This document shows, piece after piece, positions 18,435 to 27,215 of a stretch of DNA of 64,000 nucleotides. The stretch comes from Komarekiella delphini-convector SJRDD-AB1 (GTDB taxonomy: Bacteria > Cyanobacteriota > Cyanobacteriia > Cyanobacteriales > Nostocaceae), in the NCBI RefSeq assembly GCF_014831675.1, contig NZ_VJXY01000027.1:48970-112969 (forward strand). Reading direction: 5' to 3'. Every line of letters begins with the position of its first letter. The stretch's first letter is position 1. The position numbers and the translations under genes were made by a program. Under the pieces are notes generated by a model. That model had not been told where the DNA came from. It saw only the letters and a list, made by a program, of their open reading frames with translations, and searched no databases.

Positions 18435-20423
18435 CTACGACGCCAATAATTGCCGAATTAACTTTGCTATAGCTTTTTGCGTAAAACGGCTAGCGACTTG
18501 TTGACTTAAACGCTGCACACCCGGATTTACCAATAACTGAGCAACTTGGGGTGCAAGTTGTGCTGGGTCAAAGCCACGAGTTTCTCGAAGAATATTCAAG
18601 ATACGTTTAATATGCTCCAAGGTTTGTTGTTGCTCAACTGTCGCCGCCGGAGTTTCGTTGACTGCTGTCAACCCAACTCGTTCCCGCAGCAAGTAGGTGA
18701 AGTTATGCAAAACATTTTTACTTAAAGCATCAAGTCCATTAACAGATTCATCTACTAGCTTGTCACGAATAAAAGCGCCGCGTTCCGAAGCCAAAAAGTC
18801 TATTCCCTGATTCAACACCAAGTTTAAGTCGTAGTCTTGGCTGTTACGCGCATTACGTAACAAGTTTTCTAAGCGGTTCCAGCGGAATCTCCCATCTTTA
18901 AACAACAAATCCTGTAGCGATGCTCTTAATTGCGGTGCTGGGTCAGTTAATAGGCGTTTTGAAACGTAGGGGTAAGCTTCGCTGAGAACTTTAAAGTTGG
19001 GGTCTATATATATAGCGATACCTTCCAGCGTTACCAGAGAGCGAATAATTAAAGCGTAATAGGGAGGTACACGGAAAGGATACTCATACATTAAAGCCGA
19101 CAGTTCATCGGTGATACTTTTAATATTGAGTTCCGCAACACTGGCTCCTTGAGCATCAGCAAACACTCTCGAAAAAGCTGGGATAATTGGTGTTAAGTCT
19201 GTTTCTGGGGATAGAAAATCTAACTTAACGTAGTCTTTTGCTAGACCTTCAAAGTCGCGGTTAACGACGTGGACGATCGCCTCAATTAAACCATAACGCT
19301 GCGGCGGCTTAATCTCACTCATCATCCCAAAGTCGAGATAAGCCAATTTCCCATCAGGCATAGCTAACAAGTTACCAGGGTGAGGATCGGCGTGGAAAAA
19401 TCCATGTTCTAGCAACTGGCGCAGAGAACACTGCACACCCACTTCAATTAAATAACGAGCATCTATGCCTTGGGCGCGGATTTCTTCTGTCTGGGTTAAT
19501 TTGATGCCGTTAATCCACTCCATCGTCAAAACGCGACGATTTGTGTATTCCCAGTATATTTTCGGTACATATATGTCTTTTATATGACCATACAACTGGA
19601 AAAAACGCTCGGCATTTTCGCCCTCATGGATGTAATCCATTTCTTCAAAAATGCGATCGCCCAATTCATCCAAGATACCAACCAGGTCACTACGTACCCG
19701 TTTAACTCTTCTCTGCACCCAAGCAGCAAGGTAGCGCAGGATGTATAAGTCAATAGTGATCCGCTCTCTTAAGTCGGGGCGTTGAACTTTAACGGCGACT
19801 TCCTCACCAGTTTTTAACTTGCCTTTGTAGACTTGCCCCAAAGAGGCGGCGGCAATTGGCTGAGACGAAAGTTCAGCGTAAACTTCTTCTGGAGGCGCTC
19901 CTAATTCTTCTTTGATAAACTGATAAGCTATTTCGTTGGGAAAAGGCGGTAATTGGTCTTGTAGCCTAGTTAGTTCTTCCAAGTACATGGGGGGAACTAA
20001 ATCTGGTCTAGTGGACAAAGCTTGCCCAATCTTGATGTAAGCAGGCCCCAGTTGTGTCAGCAATTCTCGTAGCTGATTGGCTCGGCGGCGGTCATTTTTG
20101 ACGACAATTCCCCGACGGCTATCCCACCACAGTCCAAAAGCTAAGGAGAGCGTTGGCCGCAAAACTGCGAAAATCCGCCGCAAAACTTGCAGGGGTCTAT
20201 TTTTGTAATACGCCTTTATCTCTACGGGATCGTAACGCGTCTCAGGTTCGGCTATTGTTGTGATATTTTGAGTAGCCAAGAGTCTTGGCGATCGCACAAC
20301 TAAAGCCTGTGTACCATTTTCTGGAACTACTTCAGTATCATACAGTTCGTCTGGGCGGTTTGTGCCGCCACGACTGTCTTCCTGAATCGGTCGGGAACTA
20401 GGGGGAAGTGTCTTAACAATCAT
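18435..20423 (-). CDS. ABC1/UbiB-family atypical kinase
   Basis: 662 residues from ATG 20423 (a GTG four codons up is possible). The family signatures are complete: the KxGQ motif in AYIKIGQALSTRPDLVPP, the alanine-rich loop AAASLGQVYKG, VAVKVQRP with the ATP lysine, HADPHPGN and YLDFGMMSE. UbiB/ABC1K proteins support plastoquinone and other prenyl-quinone synthesis or homeostasis, usually as ATPases. Cyanobacteria carry several copies, so the exact paralogue cannot be named. The C-terminal 100 residues are helical and variable. Confidence 0.92.
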   Translation of the reverse strand: MIVKTLPPSSRPIQEDSRGGTNRPDELYDTEVVPENGTQALVVRSPRLLATQNITTIAEPETRYDPVEIKAYYKNRPLQVLRRIFAVLRPTLSLAFGLWWDSRRGIVVKNDRRRANQLRELLTQLGPAYIKIGQALSTRPDLVPPMYLEELTRLQDQLPPFPNEIAYQFIKEELGAPPEEVYAELSSQPIAAASLGQVYKGKLKTGEEVAVKVQRPDLRERITIDLYILRYLAAWVQRRVKRVRSDLVGILDELGDRIFEEMDYIHEGENAERFFQLYGHIKDIYVPKIYWEYTNRRVLTMEWINGIKLTQTEEIRAQGIDARYLIEVGVQCSLRQLLEHGFFHADPHPGNLLAMPDGKLAYLDFGMMSEIKPPQRYGLIEAIVHVVNRDFEGLAKDYVKLDFLSPETDLTPIIPAFSRVFADAQGASVAELNIKSITDELSALMYEYPFRVPPYYALIIRSLVTLEGIAIYIDPNFKVLSEAYPYVSKRLLTDPAPQLRASLQDLLFKDGRFRWNRLENLLRNARNSQDYDLNLVLNQGIDFLASERGAFIRDKLVDESVNGLDALSKNVLHNFTYLLRERVGLTAVNETPAATVEQQQTLEHIKRILNILRETRGFDPAQLAPQVAQLLVNPGVQRLSQQVASRFTQKAIAKLIRQLLAS

Positions 20424-20544
20424 GAAGAAAGCCACCGGTCAGAACGATCATGTTAAGTATTGTAACAATATGTTGAAGATAGTGATTGAGGAATGGGCAT
20501 CGGGCATTGGGTATTGGGTATTGGAAAAGAATTATTTTTTTGTT

Positions 20545-20579
20545 CCCCAGTCCCCAGTCCCCAGTCCCCAGTCCCCAGT
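20545..20579. repeat. CCCCAGT heptamer array
   Basis: Five perfect tandem copies of CCCCAGT, preceded by degenerate GGGCATT/GGGTATT units (about 20494-20525). It lies in the divergent gap between the UbiB-type gene and recN. Confidence 0.85.
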
Positions 20580-20708
20580 ACTTTGCTACACTTAATTTAT
20601 GGGCGTATTAGTCTAATAGTAGTAGGTATTGCTAGTTGATGAAATATTTACTTATTGTCCTGTAAGTTAGAAGTATTTGGCATCTGCCCTCACGGAGAAT
20701 TCGGCTTG

Positions 20709-22457
20709 ATGTTGCTTTGCCTACAGATTGAAAACTTTGCCCTGATTGACCAACTAGAATTAGAATTTGGCGCTGGACTAAATGTGTTGACAGGTGAAAC
20801 CGGCGCTGGAAAGTCGATTATCCTAGATGCTATTGATGCTGTTTTGGGCGGTAAAGTCTCCAGTCGAGTTATCCGTACTGGAACAAATCGGGCAATGGTA
20901 GAAGCCACTTTCACCTCAACCCCCCCCTTAACTGCTTGGTTGAGTGAACAAGAAATTGATTTGCTCGATGAGAATTCCGTAGTCATTAGCCGAGAAATCA
21001 CGGCCACCGCTAGTAATATCCGCAGTCGATCGCGGGTAAATGGTGTATTGGTAAACCGCCAAATTATGGGGGGACTGCGCGATCGCCTAGTGGAAATCAC
21101 AGCCCAAGGCCAAACTGTACAAGTCGGGCAATCTGCCCAAGTCCGCGACTGGTTAGATTTGTATGGTGGTAACTCCCCCATGCAGCAGCGTCAAAAGGTT
21201 GCTACTAGCTTCAATGCTTACCAACAAGCCCATCTAGCATTAGAAAAACGCCGGACATCAGAACGAGAACGTTTGCAACAATTCGACTTACTCACCTATC
21301 AAGTTCAAGAATTGGCAACTGCAAACCTCAGCGAACCCAATGAATTGGAACAGTTGGCGCAAGAACGGGAACGCTTGAATCATGTCGTTGATTTGCAACA
21401 GATGAGTTACAAAGTTTACCAAGCTTTGTATCAAAATGATCATGAGACACCAGCCGCAGCCGATTTGTTGGGTGACAGCGAGGTTACATTAAATGACATG
21501 GTGGAGTACGATGCTCAACTGCAACCACTATTGGACTTAGTAAGGGACGCGCAAACTGCGGTAATGGAAGTAGGACGACAAATTAATGCTTATGGAGAAG
21601 ATTTAGAAGCCGATCCTCAGCGATTGGAGGAAGTAGAAGAGAGAATTCGAGAATTAAAACAAATTTGCCGCAAGTATGGCCCAACCCTTACAGAAGCGAT
21701 CGCCTACTACCAAAGAATCCAAGCAGAATTAGCAGAACTGAACGATAGTGAACAATCTATTGAAAATTTGGAACAGCAAGAAAAGGCGTGTTTTGAAAAA
21801 CTTACCCAAGCCAGCGATCAGTTAACTCAACTACGTCGTCAAGCTGCTGCTAATTTAGAATCACGATTGCTATCCGAACTCAAGCCCCTAGCGATGGAAA
21901 AGGTACAGTTTCAAGTAGAGATTCTGCCTACTTCTCCAACTGCTACAGGAGCAGACAAAATTACTTTTATATTTAGTCCTAACCCCGGAGAACCGCTACA
22001 ACCTCTCACAGAAATTGCTTCTGGTGGTGAAATGAGCCGCTTTTTACTAGCGCTGAAAGCTTGTTTTTCTCAAGCTAGTACCGCTGGGACAATGGTGTTT
22101 GATGAAATAGATGTCGGGGTTTCAGGACGAGTAGCCCAAGCGATAGCCGAAAAATTACATCAACTAAGTCAGCGCAATCAAGTATTATGCGTTACTCACC
22201 AGCCCTTAGTCGCTGCAATGGCAGACCGTCATTTTCGCGTAGATAAGCAAACTATTAATCAAAACAAGGGTAAAAAAGCTAACAATGGTAACGGTGAACA
22301 GCGTACCGTTGTGCGAGTCACTACCTTAGATAATTTAACCACTCGCCGAGAAGAACTGGCACAGTTAGCTGGTGGTAAATCTGCAACAGATGCGATCGCT
22401 TTTGCCGAATCTCTATTATTGCAAGCTGCTAACCACCGCCGCCAAGAGGAAAGTTAA
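20709..22457 (+). CDS. recN: DNA repair protein RecN
   Basis: 582 residues from ATG 20709, chosen because MLLCLQIENFALID is the family's normal beginning; the frame is open 54 bp further up. SMC-like ATPase of double-strand-break repair: Walker A GETGAGKS with LDAI, a coiled-coil middle (about 170-380), the ABC signature EIASGGEMSRFLLALK and Walker B MVFDEIDVGVSG. An Asn/Lys-rich loop (NQNKGKKANNGNG) near the C-terminus is variable. Stands alone between two minus-strand genes. Confidence 0.96.
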   Translation: MLLCLQIENFALIDQLELEFGAGLNVLTGETGAGKSIILDAIDAVLGGKVSSRVIRTGTNRAMVEATFTSTPPLTAWLSEQEIDLLDENSVVISREITATASNIRSRSRVNGVLVNRQIMGGLRDRLVEITAQGQTVQVGQSAQVRDWLDLYGGNSPMQQRQKVATSFNAYQQAHLALEKRRTSERERLQQFDLLTYQVQELATANLSEPNELEQLAQERERLNHVVDLQQMSYKVYQALYQNDHETPAAADLLGDSEVTLNDMVEYDAQLQPLLDLVRDAQTAVMEVGRQINAYGEDLEADPQRLEEVEERIRELKQICRKYGPTLTEAIAYYQRIQAELAELNDSEQSIENLEQQEKACFEKLTQASDQLTQLRRQAAANLESRLLSELKPLAMEKVQFQVEILPTSPTATGADKITFIFSPNPGEPLQPLTEIASGGEMSRFLLALKACFSQASTAGTMVFDEIDVGVSGRVAQAIAEKLHQLSQRNQVLCVTHQPLVAAMADRHFRVDKQTINQNKGKKANNGNGEQRTVVRVTTLDNLTTRREELAQLAGGKSATDAIAFAESLLLQAANHRRQEES

Positions 22458-22477
22458 CTTTGTGCCTTCGTGGTAAT

Positions 22478-23404
22478 TTAGCTTAATAAAGCAACGTTCT
22501 TGAGTATAGTCATTGGGCCTTGATTCTTAAGAATCTGCATTTGTTCCTCATTTCGCACCAACAGCGCACCCGCAAAGCCTAATGAGTTCACAGATATAGA
22601 CTGAAAATGCTCTTGCGATCGCGGTACAATCAACATCCATTCTCTCGTTGCTAAAAGATTGTAAGCACCAGATTGTCTGCCATCAACAACATCTAAACCC
22701 ACAGCACGTAATAACTTGTGATAACAATCCAAAGTTGCCTCAGCCGTTATTAATGGAGACTTTGCCCAATGCGGGTCTATAGTTGCAAAAGCGTGTACAA
22801 AAGGAAATCCCGGTATAGTTGCAATAGAGTCCTGAAATTTTGCCGATGCCAACAACGGTTCAATGGGTATCTGCACTCCTGATGGTGTCAGTGGTAAAGG
22901 TACAACTTGTAAGTGCTTGTGTCGCTGACTAGCACCAGCACTCTTGCCACTGTTGTAGAATACTAAACCATCGAAATCAGCCAGACACGCCAACATAGCA
23001 ACAAAATCTTCTACCGTCAGTAAGCTTTCTTGTTCCTCAAACACACGAGTAATAATTAATAAGTGATATTCAACAACATTAAATTTATTCAAAATACATA
23101 CATGAGTGTCGGAAATATCCGCAACAAACAAATCCTCATCGTAGGGAAGAAATGGATTAAAATCCTTGCTAGAAGAAGCAGTTTGTTTTTTCTGTTGCTG
23201 TTTAGCTGCGTCCTTGCGAACAAGATTGGATAAAATTCGTACCAAAAAGCGCACTTCATTCTGTTCAACAAATTCAAACTCTGTTGGTATTGACAGCAGT
23301 GCTCCGCATTGTAAAGCGTGTTTAGTTCGGTCTTTGACACTTGTCCATAAAGTGCCAGGTTTTAGCAATATTTTCCCCTGCACCATTTCTTTTCCTGCCG
23401 ACAT
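22478..23404 (-). CDS. Ap4A phosphorylase (ATP adenylyltransferase)
   Basis: 308 residues. The HIT-superfamily branch that splits diadenosine tetraphosphate to ATP and ADP: the triad-like HKHLQVVPL is present, with SGKSAGASQ before it and YNLLATREWMLIVPR near the C-terminus. Soluble, normal length for the yeast Apa1-like group. Convergent with recN with a 20-bp gap. A second HIT-superfamily gene (HinT-like) occurs at 63303. Ap4A removal links to stress nucleotide control in this family; regulation is not visible. Confidence 0.9.
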   Translation of the reverse strand: MSAGKEMVQGKILLKPGTLWTSVKDRTKHALQCGALLSIPTEFEFVEQNEVRFLVRILSNLVRKDAAKQQQKKQTASSSKDFNPFLPYDEDLFVADISDTHVCILNKFNVVEYHLLIITRVFEEQESLLTVEDFVAMLACLADFDGLVFYNSGKSAGASQRHKHLQVVPLPLTPSGVQIPIEPLLASAKFQDSIATIPGFPFVHAFATIDPHWAKSPLITAEATLDCYHKLLRAVGLDVVDGRQSGAYNLLATREWMLIVPRSQEHFQSISVNSLGFAGALLVRNEEQMQILKNQGPMTILKNVALLS

Positions 23405-23504
23405 GGTGAAATATTTTAGCAGTGTTCAAGTCTTTTTTCGTATGTCTTAATTACGAATTCATCTTTTGATTTTGCTAAGAAGGTATAATTCATAAAAAAA
23501 TCCT

Positions 23505-23570
23505 AGTTTGTATTGAGCGATTCATCGCTCTTAACAAGTATTATTAGGACTAAAGTCCTCACTACAAACT
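23505..23570. repeat. 66-bp miniature repeat with terminal inverted repeats and two inner hairpins
   Basis: Ends AGTTTGTA and TACAAACT are inverted repeats. Inside are GAGCGA-TTCA-TCGCTC (23515-23530) and AGGACT-AA-AGTCCT (23546-23559). This wording recurs, as I recall, across Nostoc-type genomes. It lies between the Ap4A phosphorylase start and the histidine kinase stop. Confidence 0.75.
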
Positions 23571-23585
23571 TTAATTGATTTATGC

Positions 23586-24851
23586 CTAGCTAATTACCAC
23601 AGGTAATTGCACACTTACTGTAGTACCTGTCAAAAGCTCAGAACAAATTAATAGTTCGCCACCATGAGCAATAACAATGCGTTTAGCAATAGCAAGTCCT
23701 AATCCAGTACCACAAGGTTTTGTAGAGAAAAACGGCTGTGAAAGCTTGGCAATAACATCCGATGGAATGGGTTCTCCGCCATTGTTGACATGAATGCAGA
23801 CTTTATCTATTAGCGAGTTATTTACTTGCCACTTGATGATATCTCCGGCTGCAACTGCTTCGCAAGCATTACGAACAATGTTGATAAACACCTGTTTGAG
23901 CTTGTCTTTATCACCCAAGATTTTGATTACAGACGATGCTGGCATAAATTCGATTTGCCGGTCTAGAGCTTCTGGCATCTCGCAGATTACTATAAGCGAC
24001 TCGCGAATGAATTCATTCACGTCTAATTCACAAAGCTGTAAAACTTGGGGCTTGGCGTAGAGTAAAATTTCACTTAATAGACGTTCTAGACGGTTGGCTT
24101 CGCTAAGTGCTAACGATAAGCGCTCTTGAGCAGATTCAATCAAAACGGTTTTCTGGAAATACTTTAATCCCATGAGCATTGTGGTCAAAGGATTACGAAT
24201 TTCATGCACAATACTGGCTGCAAATTCTCCGATCGCTGCTAGGCGCTCCTGCTCTACCAGCTTAGTTTGAGCTGCACGCAATTGAGCGGTGCGTTTTTCG
24301 ACTTCAGCTTCCAGAACACGATTAAATTGACACTGCTGCTGATAAAGATGGTAATGGTCGATCGCTGTTGCCGCACGTTCAGCAAATAGTTCTACAATTT
24401 GGATTTCTTCTAAAGTAAACTCCCGTGGCTGCTGGTGAAAAGAGCAGATAGTACCAATTACTTCACCTTGAGCAGTCCGCAGGGGTATTCCTAAATATGA
24501 GCAATAACCTTCTGGAGCGTCTCCATATTCTGGGTATTTTTGAGCATCTTCCACCGCTAACGATTGACCAATTTGGATGACACTGCCAGTTAATGAACCA
24601 TGTAACGAATAAACATGTTCTCCCTCGCCCATATCAATACTACTTGCCAGCACTTTCTCAAACCCTGTTTGACACAGTGTGACAACTGACCAACCGACAT
24701 CAAGTAAATCACTGACTCCGCAAGCAATATTGTGCAAATAGCTACTTAATTCCCCAGTTCGATAGTTTAAAGAAGACAAAAGTGCCATTGCCTGCCGCTC
24801 ACGCTGCCACGGTTGTTGCAATAACATTTCATCATTACTGGCTTTGCTCAT
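23586..24851 (-). CDS. GAF-domain sensor histidine kinase
   Basis: 421 residues, cytosolic (no membrane segment). GAF domain about 25-170 (GIPLRTAQGEVIGTICSFH), a coiled linker 172-205, HisKA with phospho-acceptor His216 in SIVHEIRNPLT, and a HATPase domain with NACEAV (N box) and GTGLGLAIAKRI (G box). No response regulator gene adjoins it, so it is an orphan kinase. The GAF ligand cannot be predicted; the cysteine/histidine pattern does not show a clear bilin-binding site. Confidence 0.93.
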   Translation of the reverse strand: MSKASNDEMLLQQPWQRERQAMALLSSLNYRTGELSSYLHNIACGVSDLLDVGWSVVTLCQTGFEKVLASSIDMGEGEHVYSLHGSLTGSVIQIGQSLAVEDAQKYPEYGDAPEGYCSYLGIPLRTAQGEVIGTICSFHQQPREFTLEEIQIVELFAERAATAIDHYHLYQQQCQFNRVLEAEVEKRTAQLRAAQTKLVEQERLAAIGEFAASIVHEIRNPLTTMLMGLKYFQKTVLIESAQERLSLALSEANRLERLLSEILLYAKPQVLQLCELDVNEFIRESLIVICEMPEALDRQIEFMPASSVIKILGDKDKLKQVFINIVRNACEAVAAGDIIKWQVNNSLIDKVCIHVNNGGEPIPSDVIAKLSQPFFSTKPCGTGLGLAIAKRIVIAHGGELLICSELLTGTTVSVQLPVVIS

Positions 24852-25043
24852 GGATGTCTATTGCATGGTAAGTTCAAAAATCGAATATTATGTTTTAAAT
24901 ATTACGGTATTAACCTAGGAAATTCGGTTAATTTTTTCTTATCCTAGGTCATAAAAACATGTTTAATATAGTACATAAATACTAAAATGTACTATAAAGA
25001 GTTAATTACCTACTTTTAGATAACATCCCAAAAAGCAGGTGCT

Positions 25044-27206
25044 ATGCCGAAACGCCTTCTAGTCGTTGAATCCCCTGGCAAAGTCAAAAAGCTCAGTCAA
25101 ATTCTGGGTTCTGAGTGGATTGTGCGTGCCAGTTGTGGACACATCCGAGAACTCAGCGATGAGGGCGAGTATTCATTAGGCTTCACTATGGATGGCAGGA
25201 GTATAAGATGCAACTATGTCCCTCGTGATCAACGAGCAAAGGAAACGATTCAGCAGCTAAAGGCAGTTACCAAGCAGGTTGATGAGGTTGTATTAGCAAC
25301 CGACCCAGACCGGGAAGGAGAAACTATTGCTTGGCATTTGAAAGAAGTGCTGGGTTTAAGAGAACCGAAACGAGTTATCTATACTGAAATTACAGCATCG
25401 GCTGTTCGAGGAGCGATCGCCAATCCGAGAAAGCTCGACCTCAACTTGGTAGGTGCGGGATTGTGCCGAGATTGTCTGGATAAGCTAGTTGGCTACAAAG
25501 GAAGCCCCTTAGTCTGGGCGCTAAACAACGGAGCTAAAAGTGTTGGAAGAGTTCAGAGCGCTACATTACACCTGATTTGTCAGCGAGAAACAGAGATTTT
25601 GACTTTTGTCCCTCAAGACTACTGGAGTGTCTGGGTAGATTATGTTGTTGGGTTCCGTGCTTTTTACAAAGGAATGGTGAATACTCGCTCAGATGCACCG
25701 GAGCAGGAACTAGAAGCCCATGATGATGCAGCGGGTAATAGTAAGGATGCACCAGAGTCTAAACGGGTTCTCTCAGAAGCCGAAGCAACACGCTTAGTTG
25801 AGGAAGCACGGCGCTATCCTCATCAGGTAATTCAGCTTGAAGGAAAAGTTGTTCCTCGCCAACCACCTCCACCGTTTACCACCTCCACTCTCCAACAAGC
25901 AGCTGGTTCCAAGCTCAGATTTGCTCCAGATCAAACCATGTTTTTAGCCCAAAAGCTGTATGAGGCAGGGTTAATTACATATATGCGTACAGATTCAGTG
26001 ATGTTAAGTCCAGAGTTTTGTGCCAGCGTGAAGCAGTGGTTAGAACAGCATGATCCGCAAAATGTACCGCAGCAAGTTGCCAAACATCGCAGTGCTAAAA
26101 CAGCGCAGGAAGCACACGAGGCGATTCGTCCAACAGATGTATTTCGTCCCTCAGCCGAATTGCGCCAGGAACTTTCGGCTTTGGAATTTGATTTGTATGT
26201 GATGATTTGGAAACGAGCAGTTGCTTCTCAGTGTCGTGCTGCTCAACTGCGTAAAACTCAGGTGATTACTAAATCTGGTTCTTTGCTCTGGCTTGCTCGT
26301 GGGCAAGTGGTAGAGTTTCTCGGTTACGCTCGGTATTGGAATAACCTCAGTAAAGATACGATTCTACCTTCTTTGCAGCAAGGGCAGGCGCTAACCCTGG
26401 AAAATGCCGGACATGAGCAAAAACAGACACAGCCACCACCTCGTTACAGTGAACCCAAACTAGTGCAGCTCATGGAGCGTAAAGGAATTGGTCGCCCTAG
26501 TACCTATGCGCCAACTGTCTCAACCCTGAAAAATCGCGGTTATGTGCAGTTGACAAAAGAACATCTACAACCAACAACTTTGGGCCTAGAAGTTGATGCT
26601 TTTTTGGTCAAAGCATTGCCGGATTTGTTGGAGGCAGAATTTACTGCCAAGATGGAAAATGCCCTAGATGCGATCGCCCAAGGCAAACACTCTTGGCAGC
26701 ACTATCTTACAGATTGGAATCAAGATTACTTTGCGCCAGCTTTAGCAAAAGCCAAGACTGTGGTTATTAGTTCCTCAGCTCTTAAAAAAGCTTCACCAGT
26801 AGGAGAGCGCAAATATGAAACTTCTAGAACTCGCTGTCAACAGTGCAACAACTTTCTAGCCAAAATTCCCAGTACTAAGGTCAAAAAGAAATACTTCCTC
26901 AAATGTATTAGCGGTTGTGAAGATACTGTCTTGTTTTGGAGCGATCTCAACAAAACTTGGGAACCACCTCGATCTAAGGCAGCTAAGGGTGAAAATCCTC
27001 AAAAGTCGAAAGCCTTGATCACAAAATATCCCTGTCCAGTATGTAAGAAACCCTTGGAGGAGTATAGCTACACCAAAGAAGGACAGAGCAAGACAATGCT
27101 CCGGTGTTCTGACCCTCAATCCCGGAATGACCGCAAGCATAAAGATGCGGTTTATTTCACTACAGCCAAAGGCTGGTGGAGTCCCAAGTTTGGCGAGTTA
27201 AAGTGA
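25044..27206 (+). CDS. topA: Divergent type IA DNA topoisomerase (TopA paralogue)
   Basis: 720 residues. Toprim residues Glu9 (VVESPGK) and Asp87/Asp89/Glu91 (DPDREGE) and catalytic Tyr313 in GLITYMRTDS are present. The usual ARR-LDRLVGY helix reads GLCRDCLDKLVGYKGSP, an acidic insert occupies about 215-240, and two C-terminal zinc-ribbon-like pairs occur (CQQC...CISGC; CPVC...RCSD). The protein is shorter than the usual cyanobacterial TopA (about 850-900 residues), so it is probably an accessory paralogue. It converges with spsA with a 9-bp gap. Confidence 0.9.
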   Translation: MPKRLLVVESPGKVKKLSQILGSEWIVRASCGHIRELSDEGEYSLGFTMDGRSIRCNYVPRDQRAKETIQQLKAVTKQVDEVVLATDPDREGETIAWHLKEVLGLREPKRVIYTEITASAVRGAIANPRKLDLNLVGAGLCRDCLDKLVGYKGSPLVWALNNGAKSVGRVQSATLHLICQRETEILTFVPQDYWSVWVDYVVGFRAFYKGMVNTRSDAPEQELEAHDDAAGNSKDAPESKRVLSEAEATRLVEEARRYPHQVIQLEGKVVPRQPPPPFTTSTLQQAAGSKLRFAPDQTMFLAQKLYEAGLITYMRTDSVMLSPEFCASVKQWLEQHDPQNVPQQVAKHRSAKTAQEAHEAIRPTDVFRPSAELRQELSALEFDLYVMIWKRAVASQCRAAQLRKTQVITKSGSLLWLARGQVVEFLGYARYWNNLSKDTILPSLQQGQALTLENAGHEQKQTQPPPRYSEPKLVQLMERKGIGRPSTYAPTVSTLKNRGYVQLTKEHLQPTTLGLEVDAFLVKALPDLLEAEFTAKMENALDAIAQGKHSWQHYLTDWNQDYFAPALAKAKTVVISSSALKKASPVGERKYETSRTRCQQCNNFLAKIPSTKVKKKYFLKCISGCEDTVLFWSDLNKTWEPPRSKAAKGENPQKSKALITKYPCPVCKKPLEEYSYTKEGQSKTMLRCSDPQSRNDRKHKDAVYFTTAKGWWSPKFGELK

Positions 27207-27215
27207 AATATTTTT

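Noticed and set aside
20690-21181. 163-codon minus-strand frame
   Set aside because: Antisense to the recN ATPase domain with no recognisable motif.
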